NCBI RefSeq assembly: GCF_019649055.1
Contig: NW_026570346.1
Location: 308,206 to 372,205, forward strand
Origin: Paramacrobiotus metropolitanus
Lineage: Eukaryota; Tardigrada; Eutardigrada; Parachela; Macrobiotidae
Length of the DNA: 64,000 bases
Direction: 5' to 3'
Shown here: in pieces, positions 55,405 through 64,000 of the stretch
Position numbering within the stretch: position 1 is the first letter of the stretch
Layout: every line of letters begins with the position of its first letter
Position numbers and translations under genes: made by a program
The notes under the pieces: generated by a model
Told to the model about the DNA's origin: nothing
The model's database searches: none
Seen by the model: only the letters and a program-made list of their open reading frames with translations

Positions 55405-57855
55405 TTGACAGGAGCGTCCAAGTTATCCGATCAACATGGACAAAGACAAGAGGAACCGACATCGAATAGCAGTCAGGGAAGCAAAAGCTCCCGCAGCTCA
55501 CAGCAAGGTGCACCAAACCCGTACAAAAAAGATTTGCACACGTACTCGCGTCCAGTCGGACATGAGCGGAACACTCGAGCGCCCAAGGCATTCGAGAGGA
55601 AGGATTCGCGAGGCTCTGATAGTACCTATCAGAAGGCGCTCGAGGCGGTCGCCAATCAGGAGAGTTCAAGTGACGACCAGAAGCACACTCCCGCGTTTGC
55701 GGCGGGAAGTGACCCGATGAACCAGAAAAAGGTCACTGGGGAGGAAAAATCCACAGAAAGAAGAGCGGAATCAGTTGGAGCATCACAGTCGGATGCTACC
55801 ACAGACGAGCAGGATAAAAACGTTAACCTGGCTCAAGTGGAAATGGAAAAGACAAAGGTCACCGAAGAGGAACTCGTTGAACTGGGATTGGATGACCTTA
55901 CACTGAATGACAAAACTGCAGATGATGACCTTTGGGCAACTCCAATGGTCTCAGATGAATCGAACGAATCATACTTCACGGATGATGAAACGACGATGAA
56001 TATGTCTTTCCAATCCGCGATGAGGCAAGCCGATCGCGCTGAAGGGATGACACCTTTCAAAGATATACCGGAGCACCTTATCGAAAGGACACAAACAGGA
56101 AAGGTCATCAATGTACGACCACCATCACCGAACAGTCCCACGTCGACTCTGAAGAGACGCGTGAAGGAGCTAGAGGAAGAACTCGAAACCAAGGAGGGTC
56201 AAGCAACGAAAAAGAAACAGGAATATCAAAACCGGATAGGATCCCTCGATGCTCGTATCTATGAATTGGAGCAGCAACAGGCTGACTTGGAAAGCGCTGC
56301 AGATGAATGGAAGATTAAATACGAGCGTCAAAAAGAACTAGCTGAGGAATATTTAAAAATGGTAGATGACAGAGAAATGGAAGGTCATCTTGCGATCAAC
56401 GAGTTGAACGAGAGCATGTCCGAGGAGTCAGCAGAAAGGTCACGGCACTTGGCCGAACTGAAGGACGAGTGTGACCAATTGCGTCAAAAGGTCACCGAAG
56501 CTGAAGCTAGAAGAGACGAGTACGCGACCAATTTCACAGAGGTCACGAAGCGATTGACAGCGCTGGCGACAGAGACGTTTAAACTCAGAAACGACTTGAA
56601 GCTCAGAGACGAAGCTATCGGCACTCTGCAGCGTGAATCAAAAGGTCACCAGGAACGTGCCGACGAAGCTGAAAAGCTACGCAACGAGGCAATCAAAGCA
56701 AAGCGCGAGGCGAGAAACATCACAGCAACAGAAGGAGAAAGATTGGAAAAAGAGATTAAAGAGGCCAACGACGAAAACGAAAAGGTCACGGCAGAAATTC
56801 AAAAGATCACTAAGGAAGGCCTTAAGTGGCAAACTCAAGCACTCCGGCTCGACACAATGGTTACAGCATTAGAGCTGAAGGATAAAGAATGGCAACAGCA
56901 GCTTGACCAAAAGAGTGAGGAAATCGCGAGGTTGAATACTGAACTCGTCGAGATGACCACTACAGCACTGGCGAAGGACGACGAGTTGATTACAACCAAA
57001 AATCAGCTGAGATCAGCCGCTGGGGAGTATCAGAAACTCGAAGGAGATGTGACCCGGTTGGCCGAACACATCAAAAAGATGGAACAAGATAACGAAAAGG
57101 TCACCCAGCAGGAAACCTTCAAACTGCATGCCCACATGCAGAAGGTCAAACAGGAAAACTCCGACTTGAGAATTGAGAGAGAGGAGCTTCAGCTGAGGAA
57201 TAAACGACTAGAAGATGAGAATAAAGCGCTCAACATCTCAAACAAACACAAAGATGAACAGCTGTTGCGATACGAAGCCAAGACAGCAACAGTGGAGTCT
57301 CCCCCGCCCAGCTACAGCAAGGCGCATGAAACGGGCACGGGCAAAAGCTTCCACTTTGAAATGCCCTTACGAACTGGCACTGGCAGAGGAAATGTCAAAG
57401 CAGAACAAGACGGTGAAAAGGTCAAAGACGATAAGGATAAGGAACCACCATCAGGTTATTCGCACTCGAGCCGAGGTGAACCTTCACAATTTCCCCCACA
57501 TATCGAAGTCAACGCGTTCATCGACGAAGGGCGACGGGACAGACCCCCTAGTCGGCAGGAGCGTCCGAGGAAATCCCACTACGCAAAGCAGAGACGAAAT
57601 CAAAACGATGATGAGAGCAGCGAAGAAGAAGACAACTTGAGAGGGGGGTTCGCATTAGCGAAAGCGCTCGATTCCATGGCTCGGAAAACACCTCTGATGA
57701 CCTTTGACGGCAGCCGTGATACCGTGAATGGTTGGACAAGATTGGTGAAAGAAACCCAGGATACCTATCAGCTCACCGACAAACAAATAATGATCGAAAT
57801 AGCCAGCGCCGTAAAAGGTCCGGCCAAGGTTGGTTCGAAGGAGAAAAGGACATAG
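55405..57855 (+). pseudogene. E3 Gag: coiled coil and capsid N-terminal part, ~816 codons
   Basis: The frame opens after a TGA at 55396 and has no early ATG (first in-frame Met near 55.72 kb), so the true start is unclear. Residues 1-230 are acidic/Ser-rich and disordered. About 235-620 form a very long coiled coil (STLKRRVKELEEELETKEGQ to LQLRNKRLEDENKALN). PPPSY, a PPxY motif, follows near residue 634. A basic/acidic disordered stretch comes next, and capsid starts at MTFDGSRDTVNGWTRLVKET. The frame ends at 57855, but capsid continues in the next frame. KVT, RSR and KGH codon clusters encode the AAAGGTCAC words. Confidence 0.75.
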
Positions 57856-58658
57856 CATCAGAAGACGGAATCGAGTACACGGTAAAAGAATGGATGGATA
57901 AATTCAAAGATGAATATGGTGACCGAGATGAAGAAGTCTTAGGCTTACGTGAGGCCTATGCAAGGAAGTTCGAACTCGGAAAGGAATCACTTGACCAGTA
58001 TTACCAAGCGATGATGCGATTCAAAGCAAAGAGAATCATCACTGAGAAGCAAGCAGTTGGCTTCTTAATTGAGGGATGCAAAGGAGACAATGAACTCTAT
58101 AAGGCATTGCGTATACAAAAGTGTAAGACGCCGACCGATGTAAAGGATTTTTTCCGACACTGGGCAACAGGAGATGATAAGTACAAGGCGCCAAAAGGTC
58201 AACGTAATCAGGAATACGTGACTATCCGCCAAGGCCAGGTGGAGAATGTACCGCAACAGAGAATGGCAGCTGCACCAATCCAGCAGCAAATGGAATTTCG
58301 CGCAGAAACCCCTGTAAGAGAGGTCACCGAAAGAGTGACCTTTATCGATGGCCAGACGGGGCAGCCAATAACATACGCGATGGTGGCGGCGATACAAGCG
58401 GCGGCTCAAGTGAGACCGGCACCTCAGAATATGCCTCCCCCGAACATGGGAATACAGCAACAAGGAAATCTTGGCGGAAACGGATACGGAAATGGAAACT
58501 GGAACGGAGGTCAGGGAAACTTCCAGAATCAAGGCCAAGGCCAAGGCAACTTCCAGCCAAACAGAGGGAATCAGAATAACTTCCAGCAGAATCAAGGGTC
58601 ACGAACGGAATTCAAGTTTCAAATGATTGACGGATGGGTGGCAAACGGCGTACAGATG
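57732..58658 (+). pseudogene. E3 capsid C-terminal part and linker to nucleocapsid
   Basis: Real coding resumes near 57835 with WFEGEKDIASEDG and IEYTVKEWMDKFKDEY, matching the E1 capsid (GYTVEEWPQKF). LDQYYQAMMRFKAKR and FLIEGCKGDNELYKALRIQK follow. A Gln/Pro-rich linker and a Gly/Asn-rich tract complete it. The switch from the previous frame occurs around GCCAAGGTTGG and is most simply a 2-base insertion. The frame ends at a TGA (58659-58661) in the position of the first zinc-knuckle Cys. Confidence 0.75.
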
Positions 58659-58661
58659 TGA

Positions 58662-59144
58662 CAATACTGTATGTACGGTAACCACCAGACGCAGGGATGC
58701 AAGTTCGCAAACACACCGCCGGATCAGAACCCGAACTTGTTCGCCTTCAGAGAATGGCAACGGCTGCGCAACACGGGCGGCTGGCGACAGGCAGTGGCAA
58801 ATGGATATGACCTGATTACACAATGGTACCAGGTCAAAGCGAACTTTCAAAATCAGCAAGGAAACGGAAATGGCGGCCAAGGCGGCGGCAATCGCGGCGG
58901 CTTCCGTGGCGGTTTCAGAGGAAGAAACAGGGGCTTCGGCCGCGGAAATTGGAACGGCGGTAACCGAGGCGGCGGAAATGGAGGCGGCCAAGGAAACTAC
59001 CAACAGGGTGGTGGCCAAAATAATGGTGGCGGCCAGAACATGGGAAACGGACAGAACCCGGCAAATGAAATCGGACAGCAACAAAATATCCAGGGCGCAC
59101 AACAAGGTGGAGCGCCGGTTCAGGGAAACGGGCAAGATCAGTAG
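58662..59144 (+). pseudogene. E3 nucleocapsid after in-frame TGA
   Basis: Directly after the TGA the same frame reads QYCMYGNHQTQGCKFANTPP, which is a CCHC knuckle with the first Cys replaced by the stop. A block FREWQRLRNTGGWRQAVANG and a long Gly/Asn/Arg-rich RNA-binding tract follow. The stop at 59144 ends this frame and coding-like text continues in another frame. Confidence 0.7.
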
Positions 59145-59989
59145 GCGCCGGTGAGCTTACTGATCGCCCCGACCCGAAACCACCGGATAAACGGGGAACA
59201 GAAAGGTCACTGCAGAATGGTACTGCAGTGAACGTGAAGAGTGCAACGGCTATAAGGAGGCCGTCGGCGCAAAAAGAAAGTGGACCGGCTATATGGATGC
59301 CGCAACCACAGCAAACGGCTATATGGATGCCGCCACAGCAAAGCGAAACGGCTAAATGGATGTCGTCATTGCAAAAGGAAATCGAAACGGCTATAAGGAT
59401 GCCGTCACAGCAGCAAAACGAACTGGTTATCGGGAAACCAGTACAAATGGATAAAAGGTCACCGCAGAATGGTACTGCGAGTGGAAACGCGCAACGGGAC
59501 CAAAGGTCACCGCAGAATGGTACTGCGAGTGGAAATTGTCGTGACGGTAGCGCAACACTGCGAACAGCGCAGCAAAATGAAAGGTCACCGTATTGCAGCG
59601 AGGAAGTGTTAGCGCAACGACGCGCACAACGAAACGCAAAGATTCAACAGGCGCTCCGGAATCAAAAGAAACCGCAAAACGACACTGCGCAAGAGGAAAA
59701 TGAACAACATGCGAAATTCCGAAAATACTTGGCAGAAAATGATAAAGTGAACGAGTCAAGTTGCGACTGTTACGGAGGGATAAAGCCAAAGTTCTGGAAT
59801 TGTCCAGAGGACGAAGATGAGAAGTTGATAAGGCAAAAATGGAAGGAGCAGAATACCACTGCTAACAGAAAAGATGAAAGGTCACCTTCCGTAGGAAAAG
59901 TCCAAGTGAAAGGTCAAGGAGCGAGTGCGAACGTTAAAGGCCACGGTGAAAGCGCCGTGTTAAAAGGTCAAGAAAGAGACTTGACACTG
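59145..59989 (+). pseudogene. E3 linker region with ERSPQNGTA repeats
   Basis: The frame is low in complexity: repeated TAIWMPPQQ-type units (59.27-59.41 kb), then RSPQNGTASGN twice and further ERSP/KGQ/KGH clusters that contain AAAGGTCAC. No globular domain is apparent, apart from CDCYGGIKPKFWNCPEDEDE. It ends at a TGA at 59990 that lies in ACACTGTGAACAGCGCAG. A sister copy at about 59555 reads ACACTGCGAACAGCGCAG, so the stop is a CGA-to-TGA change. Confidence 0.6.
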
Positions 59990-59992
59990 TGA

Positions 59993-62900
59993 ACAGCGCA
60001 GAAGAAGAATGGCGAATCGGCACAACAGAATTCCGATGACTCACTTGTGGATGCAGTAACGCTGCAACGGAAGGAAATATGGCAAAAAGTAGCCTACAGA
60101 CCAAATGGGAATCACGGGATGTGGATACCTGTGACGCCAAAAGCGAAGCAGAAAGCGAGAATGTCACAAGAGGATTACTGGGACATGCAGGAATTGCGAA
60201 CGCAACATGAGAGAAAACGACTGGAAGAATTGGTTACCGGAAAAGAAGTTAAAAGGTCACCGAATCTTGCTCCAGTATTCAACGCAACTGAATACAAGAA
60301 TGCACAAGCTAATCTAAATAACTCGCGAAATGCACCACCGAAAGATAAACCGTCGAATTCTGGAGAAAAAGTTCCCATACAAAAGATGTCAAACGGCGGA
60401 TTTGTCATAAAGCGCAATGAAAGGTCACAGGACTTAGCGCAAAATGAACAAAAAGGACGGTCAAATGAGATGGCGCAAACGCAACAGAGTAGCGCAGTTG
60501 AAAAGTCACGGGACTTCTCACAAGCACTACAAAAGGATGCCGATGACAAGTCACCAGCCCGAACGGATGGAATGTCTTCGCAGACTAATCCGACGAAAAC
60601 GAATAATGAAGTGTCAGCAAAGGTGATTGAATGGATGACTAAAAAGGGTTATGATATGGTTACATATGAAAGGTCACCAAATGAGATGAGGGACAGCGAA
60701 GAAGATGAATTGAAGCGAGCTGACCAAATAACAAGTGAAGTCATTGAGAAGCTGCGAGATAAACGAAATGAAGACAGCAAAAAGGAACTGATTCACGAGA
60801 CGATAAATGAAGTGACTAAAGGTCACATGGTTGGCACAAAAGCGAATGAGCAAGTGCAGAATGTTGAAAAGGTCACCAGTGGTAAAATGGCTGCAGAGAA
60901 GCAAGCAGATAAAAAGAAGCCGCAAAAATTCTACGACGTTCGAACTAACGTCCCACACAGGATTGATAAGCTGAGTGAAATACTGAAAGGTCACAGTACT
61001 TCAGCGAAAGGGCAAGCGCTTCCCGATATGGATCCGGGACCAGTATCGCTAATTCCTGTGAAACGTAAGATTCATACACTGAAAATTCAAAATGTAAAAT
61101 TGCCCAAAAGAATCGAAGCGTACACACATGAAGTGAAAGTGGGAGACATAAAGGTCAACGCAATGTTGGACACCGGTGCTGAGACGTCGCTGATCAGCAA
61201 ACCGTTTTGCGAAAAAAATGGACTGCACATGCTCCCATTGCCACCAGACAGATTGGTGAAGATAAACGGAATTAGTGGAACGTCAGGATTCCTGGTGACG
61301 CATTACTGCGTAGCACCAGTGACCTTAAGGAAAAAGACTAGCGAACACTCATTCTACGTCCGACCGAAGTGTGACGACGTACAGGTGCTACTGGGATTCG
61401 ACTTCTTAGAGAAGAAGTTCGTACCAATGGATAATGAAGGCGAAGAAGAGAAAGAAGATGACCCGAAACCAGTTGCCAAAGTACAAGTCGGAAAGGTCAC
61501 CGAACTTGTAAAGCAGACGGGAAATACTCAAACGGCTAATAAAATGCTAATCCCAGTACCAGAGGCACCGGGAATCGAGCAGAAAAAGACGGCAAAGAAA
61601 GAATTGTCGACATTTGAACAGTTGAAAGTGATTCAGCAGGAGATTGAAAACATGTTAAACCGGACACTGCTGACACAAAAGGGAAGAGAAAAGGTCATCC
61701 CAGTACCAGAGGCACCGGGAGTGACAAAGGTGCAGCAGAACGTGACAAAACCACAGCAGGAAAAAGCTATCCCAGTACCAGAGGCACTGGGAACGAAAGA
61801 CGAAAGGTCACCAGTTGAGAATTTGGCGTCAGAGCCGGATCCGAAAAACGTCAGCAAGACCTTTTTCGAACCACGATCTGCTACCGAAAATGAAACCAAA
61901 GAAAAAGGTTTGCAAAAAGTACCAGAGCGTACCCCGATATTTTTCGAACCTCGATCTGCTACCGAAAATGACGAAAGGTCACCAATACTTGAAGAGATAG
62001 CTGCCACACAGAAAGAAGCGACAGCTGCAGCGAAACAATCACTCGTGCCTGGCATGGAACGGGCAAAGCCTATCCCAGTACCAGAGGCACTGGGAGTAAA
62101 ATCGGCCAAAGTGGGGAATGATAAAAAGAGTGAAAGGTTACGGATATTGAAACGCATAGCTGAAGAAGAACAGATGTTCGCGAGCGAAATCCGCGACAAA
62201 GCGCTTGAACGGTTAAAAGGTCACCAACTGAACAACGAAACAGGGATTGTTGAAATACCCTCCGACGATGCGAGTGTGACAGAAATCGAATGTGAGCAGA
62301 AAGCTACGACACAGGAGAAGGAGGTCACCAACCCGCAAACGAACCGAAGGATATTAACTCCAGAAGAACGAATGGGGAGCTGCGGACACGGTTACTACGA
62401 GGATCCGTGTAGAGTACAACCACAATGGGAATGCGCTGAATGTTGCCAAAACGCCTCCCAAGATGACCTTTCAGAATGGCCGAGATGTAACGCTGCATTA
62501 GCAGATCTTAAAGGTCAAGTCCAAAAGAAAACGAAAAGTATCATGAGGACCAATGAAATGTGGAAACCACACATCGAACGATATCATTGGAACAGATATC
62601 GGACTTGGTTGTCATGTGTGAAAAACTTCATTACGGGGAGAGGAAAATGGCTGAACCATTGGCAGCAACGTGTGGATAACGGAATCCAAGATCCTCTTGA
62701 CCCGGTATCAACTGAGCGGAAACTCGAAAGAGAGATAGACTCAATGAACGAGGAAGTACAGCTATGGGAAGAAGCGAGAATAGAATTGTTTTGGGACTTC
62801 CGCATAAATCACATGTACAAAGGCCAGGGGAGAACAGTTATATTTCCAACAGGACTTGGTACACCGGTATACGAATCGGTGGTGGAATTCTGTAAAGCGA

Positions 62901-63592
62901 TCAAAGATGATAACTGGGAGATATTCGACAAATACTGGAGGAAATTTGAAGCGGAGATTCCAATATTCGACGCTAAGGAGATGCGCGAATTACAAGTAAC
63001 CCGGAAAAGAAGGTTACCGGGGTTGATAGAGAAGAAAAAAGTGACCTTTGCACCAGATCCAGATGGAGTGGACTACCCTGAACGAGGTGGTGACACGTGG
63101 TGCATGTATGAAACGATTCCGAGTGACGACTGGGTCACCGAAGAGTTGATGGCGAATTGCGTTTTCGTTGGTCCCAAACGACCAAAAGGCTACGAAACAG
63201 TCCAACAGAATGAAGCTGATAAGGGGACTGTAAAAGAAGCAGACAAAGAGGAACCAGGTGAAGAGATAGTTGAAGGAGGATCGAACGAAACGGAAGAAAG
63301 TTCAAAGTCGGCTTTCGACATCGCACGGATGTTAACAGATAAAAGGGAAATGTGGAAGAAGTTCAAAGAGGAAGTCGAAAGGATATCGAATGAACAAGAC
63401 CCAGTAACTGAGGCAAAAAACGGGGAAAAGTCACTCGATAACGGCGAGGAATGTCCGCCGGTCGAGTCGACCGAAAAGCCATTAACGAACCTCGAGAAAA
63501 TAGAAAAGTCCAGAAGTGGCTCAATCTGTACCAAGTTCGGCAATTGCTGTCACTGTCTCGTTGCGGACCAGAATCCGCAACACGCATTATAA
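59993..63592 (+). CDS. E3 protease polyprotein with novel C-terminal region, ~1,190 codons open
   Basis: In the frame of the previous segment. About 60.0-61.0 kb: charged, disordered. DPGPVSLIP then MLDTGAETSLISKPFC (61.17 kb) and VLLGFDFLEKKF: retropepsin. Next, four IPVPEAPG or IPVPEALG motifs (61.55, 61.70, 61.77, 62.07 kb) and two FFEPRSATEN blocks, then an Arg/Glu-rich helix. From 62.36 kb a Cys/His cluster (MGSCGHGYYEDPC, WECAECCQN, WPRCNA) and a Trp-rich domain (YHWNRYRTWLSCVKNF, WNHWQQ-like, FWDFRINHMYKGQ, DKYWRKFEAEIPIF). I recognise no family for this region. No RT follows. The last ~20 codons run into satellite. Confidence 0.75.
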   Translation, partial: TAQKKNGESAQQNSDDSLVDAVTLQRKEIWQKVAYRPNGNHGMWIPVTPKAKQKARMSQEDYWDMQELRTQHERKRLEELVTGKEVKRSPNLAPVFNATEYKNAQANLNNSRNAPPKDKPSNSGEKVPIQKMSNGGFVIKRNERSQDLAQNEQKGRSNEMAQTQQSSAVEKSRDFSQALQKDADDKSPARTDGMSSQTNPTKTNNEVSAKVIEWMTKKGYDMVTYERSPNEMRDSEEDELKRADQITSEVIEKLRDKRNEDSKKELIHETINEVTKGHMVGTKANEQVQNVEKVTSGKMAAEKQADKKKPQKFYDVRTNVPHRIDKLSEILKGHSTSAKGQALPDMDPGPVSLIPVKRKIHTLKIQNVKLPKRIEAYTHEVKVGDIKVNAMLDTGAETSLISKPFCEKNGLHMLPLPPDRLVKINGISGTSGFLVTHYCVAPVTLRKKTSEHSFYVRPKCDDVQVLLGFDFLEKKFVPMDNEGEEEKEDDPKPVAKVQVGKVTELVKQTGNTQTANKMLIPVPEAPGIEQKKTAKKELSTFEQLKVIQQEIENMLNRTLLTQKGREKVIPVPEAPGVTKVQQNVTKPQQEKAIPVPEALGTKDERSPVENLASEPDPKNVSKTFFEPRSATENETKEKGLQKVPERTPIFFEPRSATENDERSPILEEIAATQKEATAAAKQSLVPGMERAKPIPVPEALGVKSAKVGNDKKSERLRILKRIAEEEQMFASEIRDKALERLKGHQLNNETGIVEIPSDDASVTEIECEQKATTQEKEVTNPQTNRRILTPEERMGSCGHGYYEDPCRVQPQWECAECCQNASQDDLSEWPRCNAALADLKGQVQKKTKSIMRTNEMWKPHIERYHWNRYRTWLSCVKNFITGRGKWLNHWQQRVDNGIQDPLDPVSTERKLEREIDSMNEEVQLWEEARIELFWDFRINHMYKGQGRTVIFPTGLGTPVYESVVEFCKAIKDDNWEIFDKYWRKFEAEIPIFDAKEMRELQVTRKRRLPGLIEKKKVTFAPDPDGVDYPERGGDTWCMYETIPSDDWVTEELMANCVFVGPKRPKGYETVQQNEADKGTVKEADKEEPGEEIVEGGSNETEESSKSAFDIARMLTDKREMWKKFKEEVERISNEQDPVTEAKNGEKSLDNGEECPPVESTEKPLTNLEKIEKSRSGSICTKFGNCCHCLVADQNPQHAL

Positions 63593-64000
63593 GCTGCGAC
63601 ACGCTGCGACCAGTGCTAACGTATGCGCTAGCATTGGGCTGCCGCGACGCCGCAACAGCCGCGACACGGCTTATAAGCCGCGACACGCCGCATCAAGCCG
63701 CAACCAGTGCCAGCGCACGTGCTAGCACTGGGCTGCCGCGACGCCGCAACAGCCGCGACACGGCTTATAAGCCGCGACACGCCGCAACAAGCCGCGACCA
63801 GTGCCAGCGTATGTGCTAGCACTGGGCTGCCGCGACGCCGCAACAGCCGCGACACGGCTTATAAGCCGCAACACGCCGCAACAAGCCGCGACCCGTGCCA
63901 GCGCATGTTAGCAGACTACTGCCGCGACGCCGCAACAGCCGCGACACGGCTTATAAGCCGCGACACGCCGCAACAAGCCGCGACCAGTGCCAGCGCATGT
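63550..64000. repeat. 94-bp GC-rich satellite, runs off window
   Basis: The CTGCCGCGACGCCGCAACAG block starts at 63639, 63733, 63827 and about 63919, giving a 94-bp unit (92 in the last). Each unit has the dyad CGGCTTATAAGCCG. The first, diverged unit overlaps the end of the E3 ORF. Confidence 0.92.

Larger units (their letters stand above)
54042..63560 (+). mobile_element. E3: Ty3-type retroelement with coiled-coil Gag, plus strand
   Basis: The order is primer site, ~1.35-kb leader, coiled-coil Gag, capsid, Gly-rich nucleocapsid, linker, protease and a unique Cys-containing region, then a 94-bp satellite. No RT, RNase H or integrase is present in the window. Disruptions: a frame change at about 57.83 kb, in-frame TGA at 58659 and 59990, and a frame change near 59.15 kb. 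The whole element is strewn with AAAGGTCAC or GTGACCTTT words. Confidence 0.85.

Noticed and set aside
58659-58661. Selenocysteine at the zinc-knuckle TGA
   Set aside because: No SECIS-like structure was identified, and decay of a Cys codon explains it. Kept only as a possibility in the findings.

Overview
The window is eukaryotic and almost certainly animal nuclear DNA. It has spliced gene fragments with GT-AG introns, a hAT DNA transposon with perfect ends, foldback and TIR elements, satellites and several LTR retrotransposons, and no operons or prokaryotic signals. A small invertebrate such as a tardigrade is my guess for the host, at low confidence. The window is repeat-rich and gene-poor.

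Layout. (i) 1-5.8 kb, minus strand: a decayed Ty3-type retroelement (E1) whose Gag begins with a long coiled coil, with an ~430-bp-per-arm inverted repeat in its leader. (ii) 6.4-7.4 kb: two tandem-repeat blocks. (iii) 8.1-9.6 kb, minus: a remnant of a second coiled-coil Gag element (E4), followed by TCTGAC-type repeats, a 9-bp TTAGGTTTC array and a membrane-protein-like remnant near 10.5 kb. (iv) 12.7-17.2 kb: a putative pogo-like non-autonomous element and a 3,366-bp hAT element with an 8-bp target-site duplication. (v) 17.3-21.3 kb, minus: a multi-exon gene (gene A) that carries an in-frame stop. Its partial paralogue (gene B) lies at 51.0-51.7 kb and carries a frameshift. (vi) 21.3-31.8 kb: mostly non-coding, with a non-LTR-type C-terminal fragment, a Tc1-type MITE and several foldbacks. 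(vii) 31.96-35.36 kb: a 32-bp satellite that cuts into the reverse transcriptase of E2. (viii) 35.3-44.2 kb, minus: E2, with coiled-coil Gag, capsid, nucleocapsid, protease, an integrase-type H2C2 zinc domain placed before RT, partial RT, a Lys-type primer site and a probable 5' LTR with TATA box. (ix) 44.4-51.7 kb: minisatellite relatives, duplicated tRNA-like segments, a cluster of six long hairpins and gene B. (x) 54.0-63.6 kb, plus: E3, with an iMet-type primer site, long leader, coiled-coil Gag, capsid, Gly-rich nucleocapsid, protease and a novel Cys-rich domain, running into a 94-bp satellite at the window end.

The most striking signal is in E3. The 9-mer GTGACCTTT occurs ten times in 430 bp of the leader. 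Its reverse complement, AAAGGTCAC and close variants, occurs about thirty times in the coding region and is read in all three codon phases (KVT, ERSP, KGH). The word itself therefore seems to be what is maintained, not the peptide. Leader and body copies could pair in the genomic RNA, or the words could bind a nuclear-receptor-like protein, since AAAGGTCA is the NBRE consensus. All coordinates and counts were read by eye.
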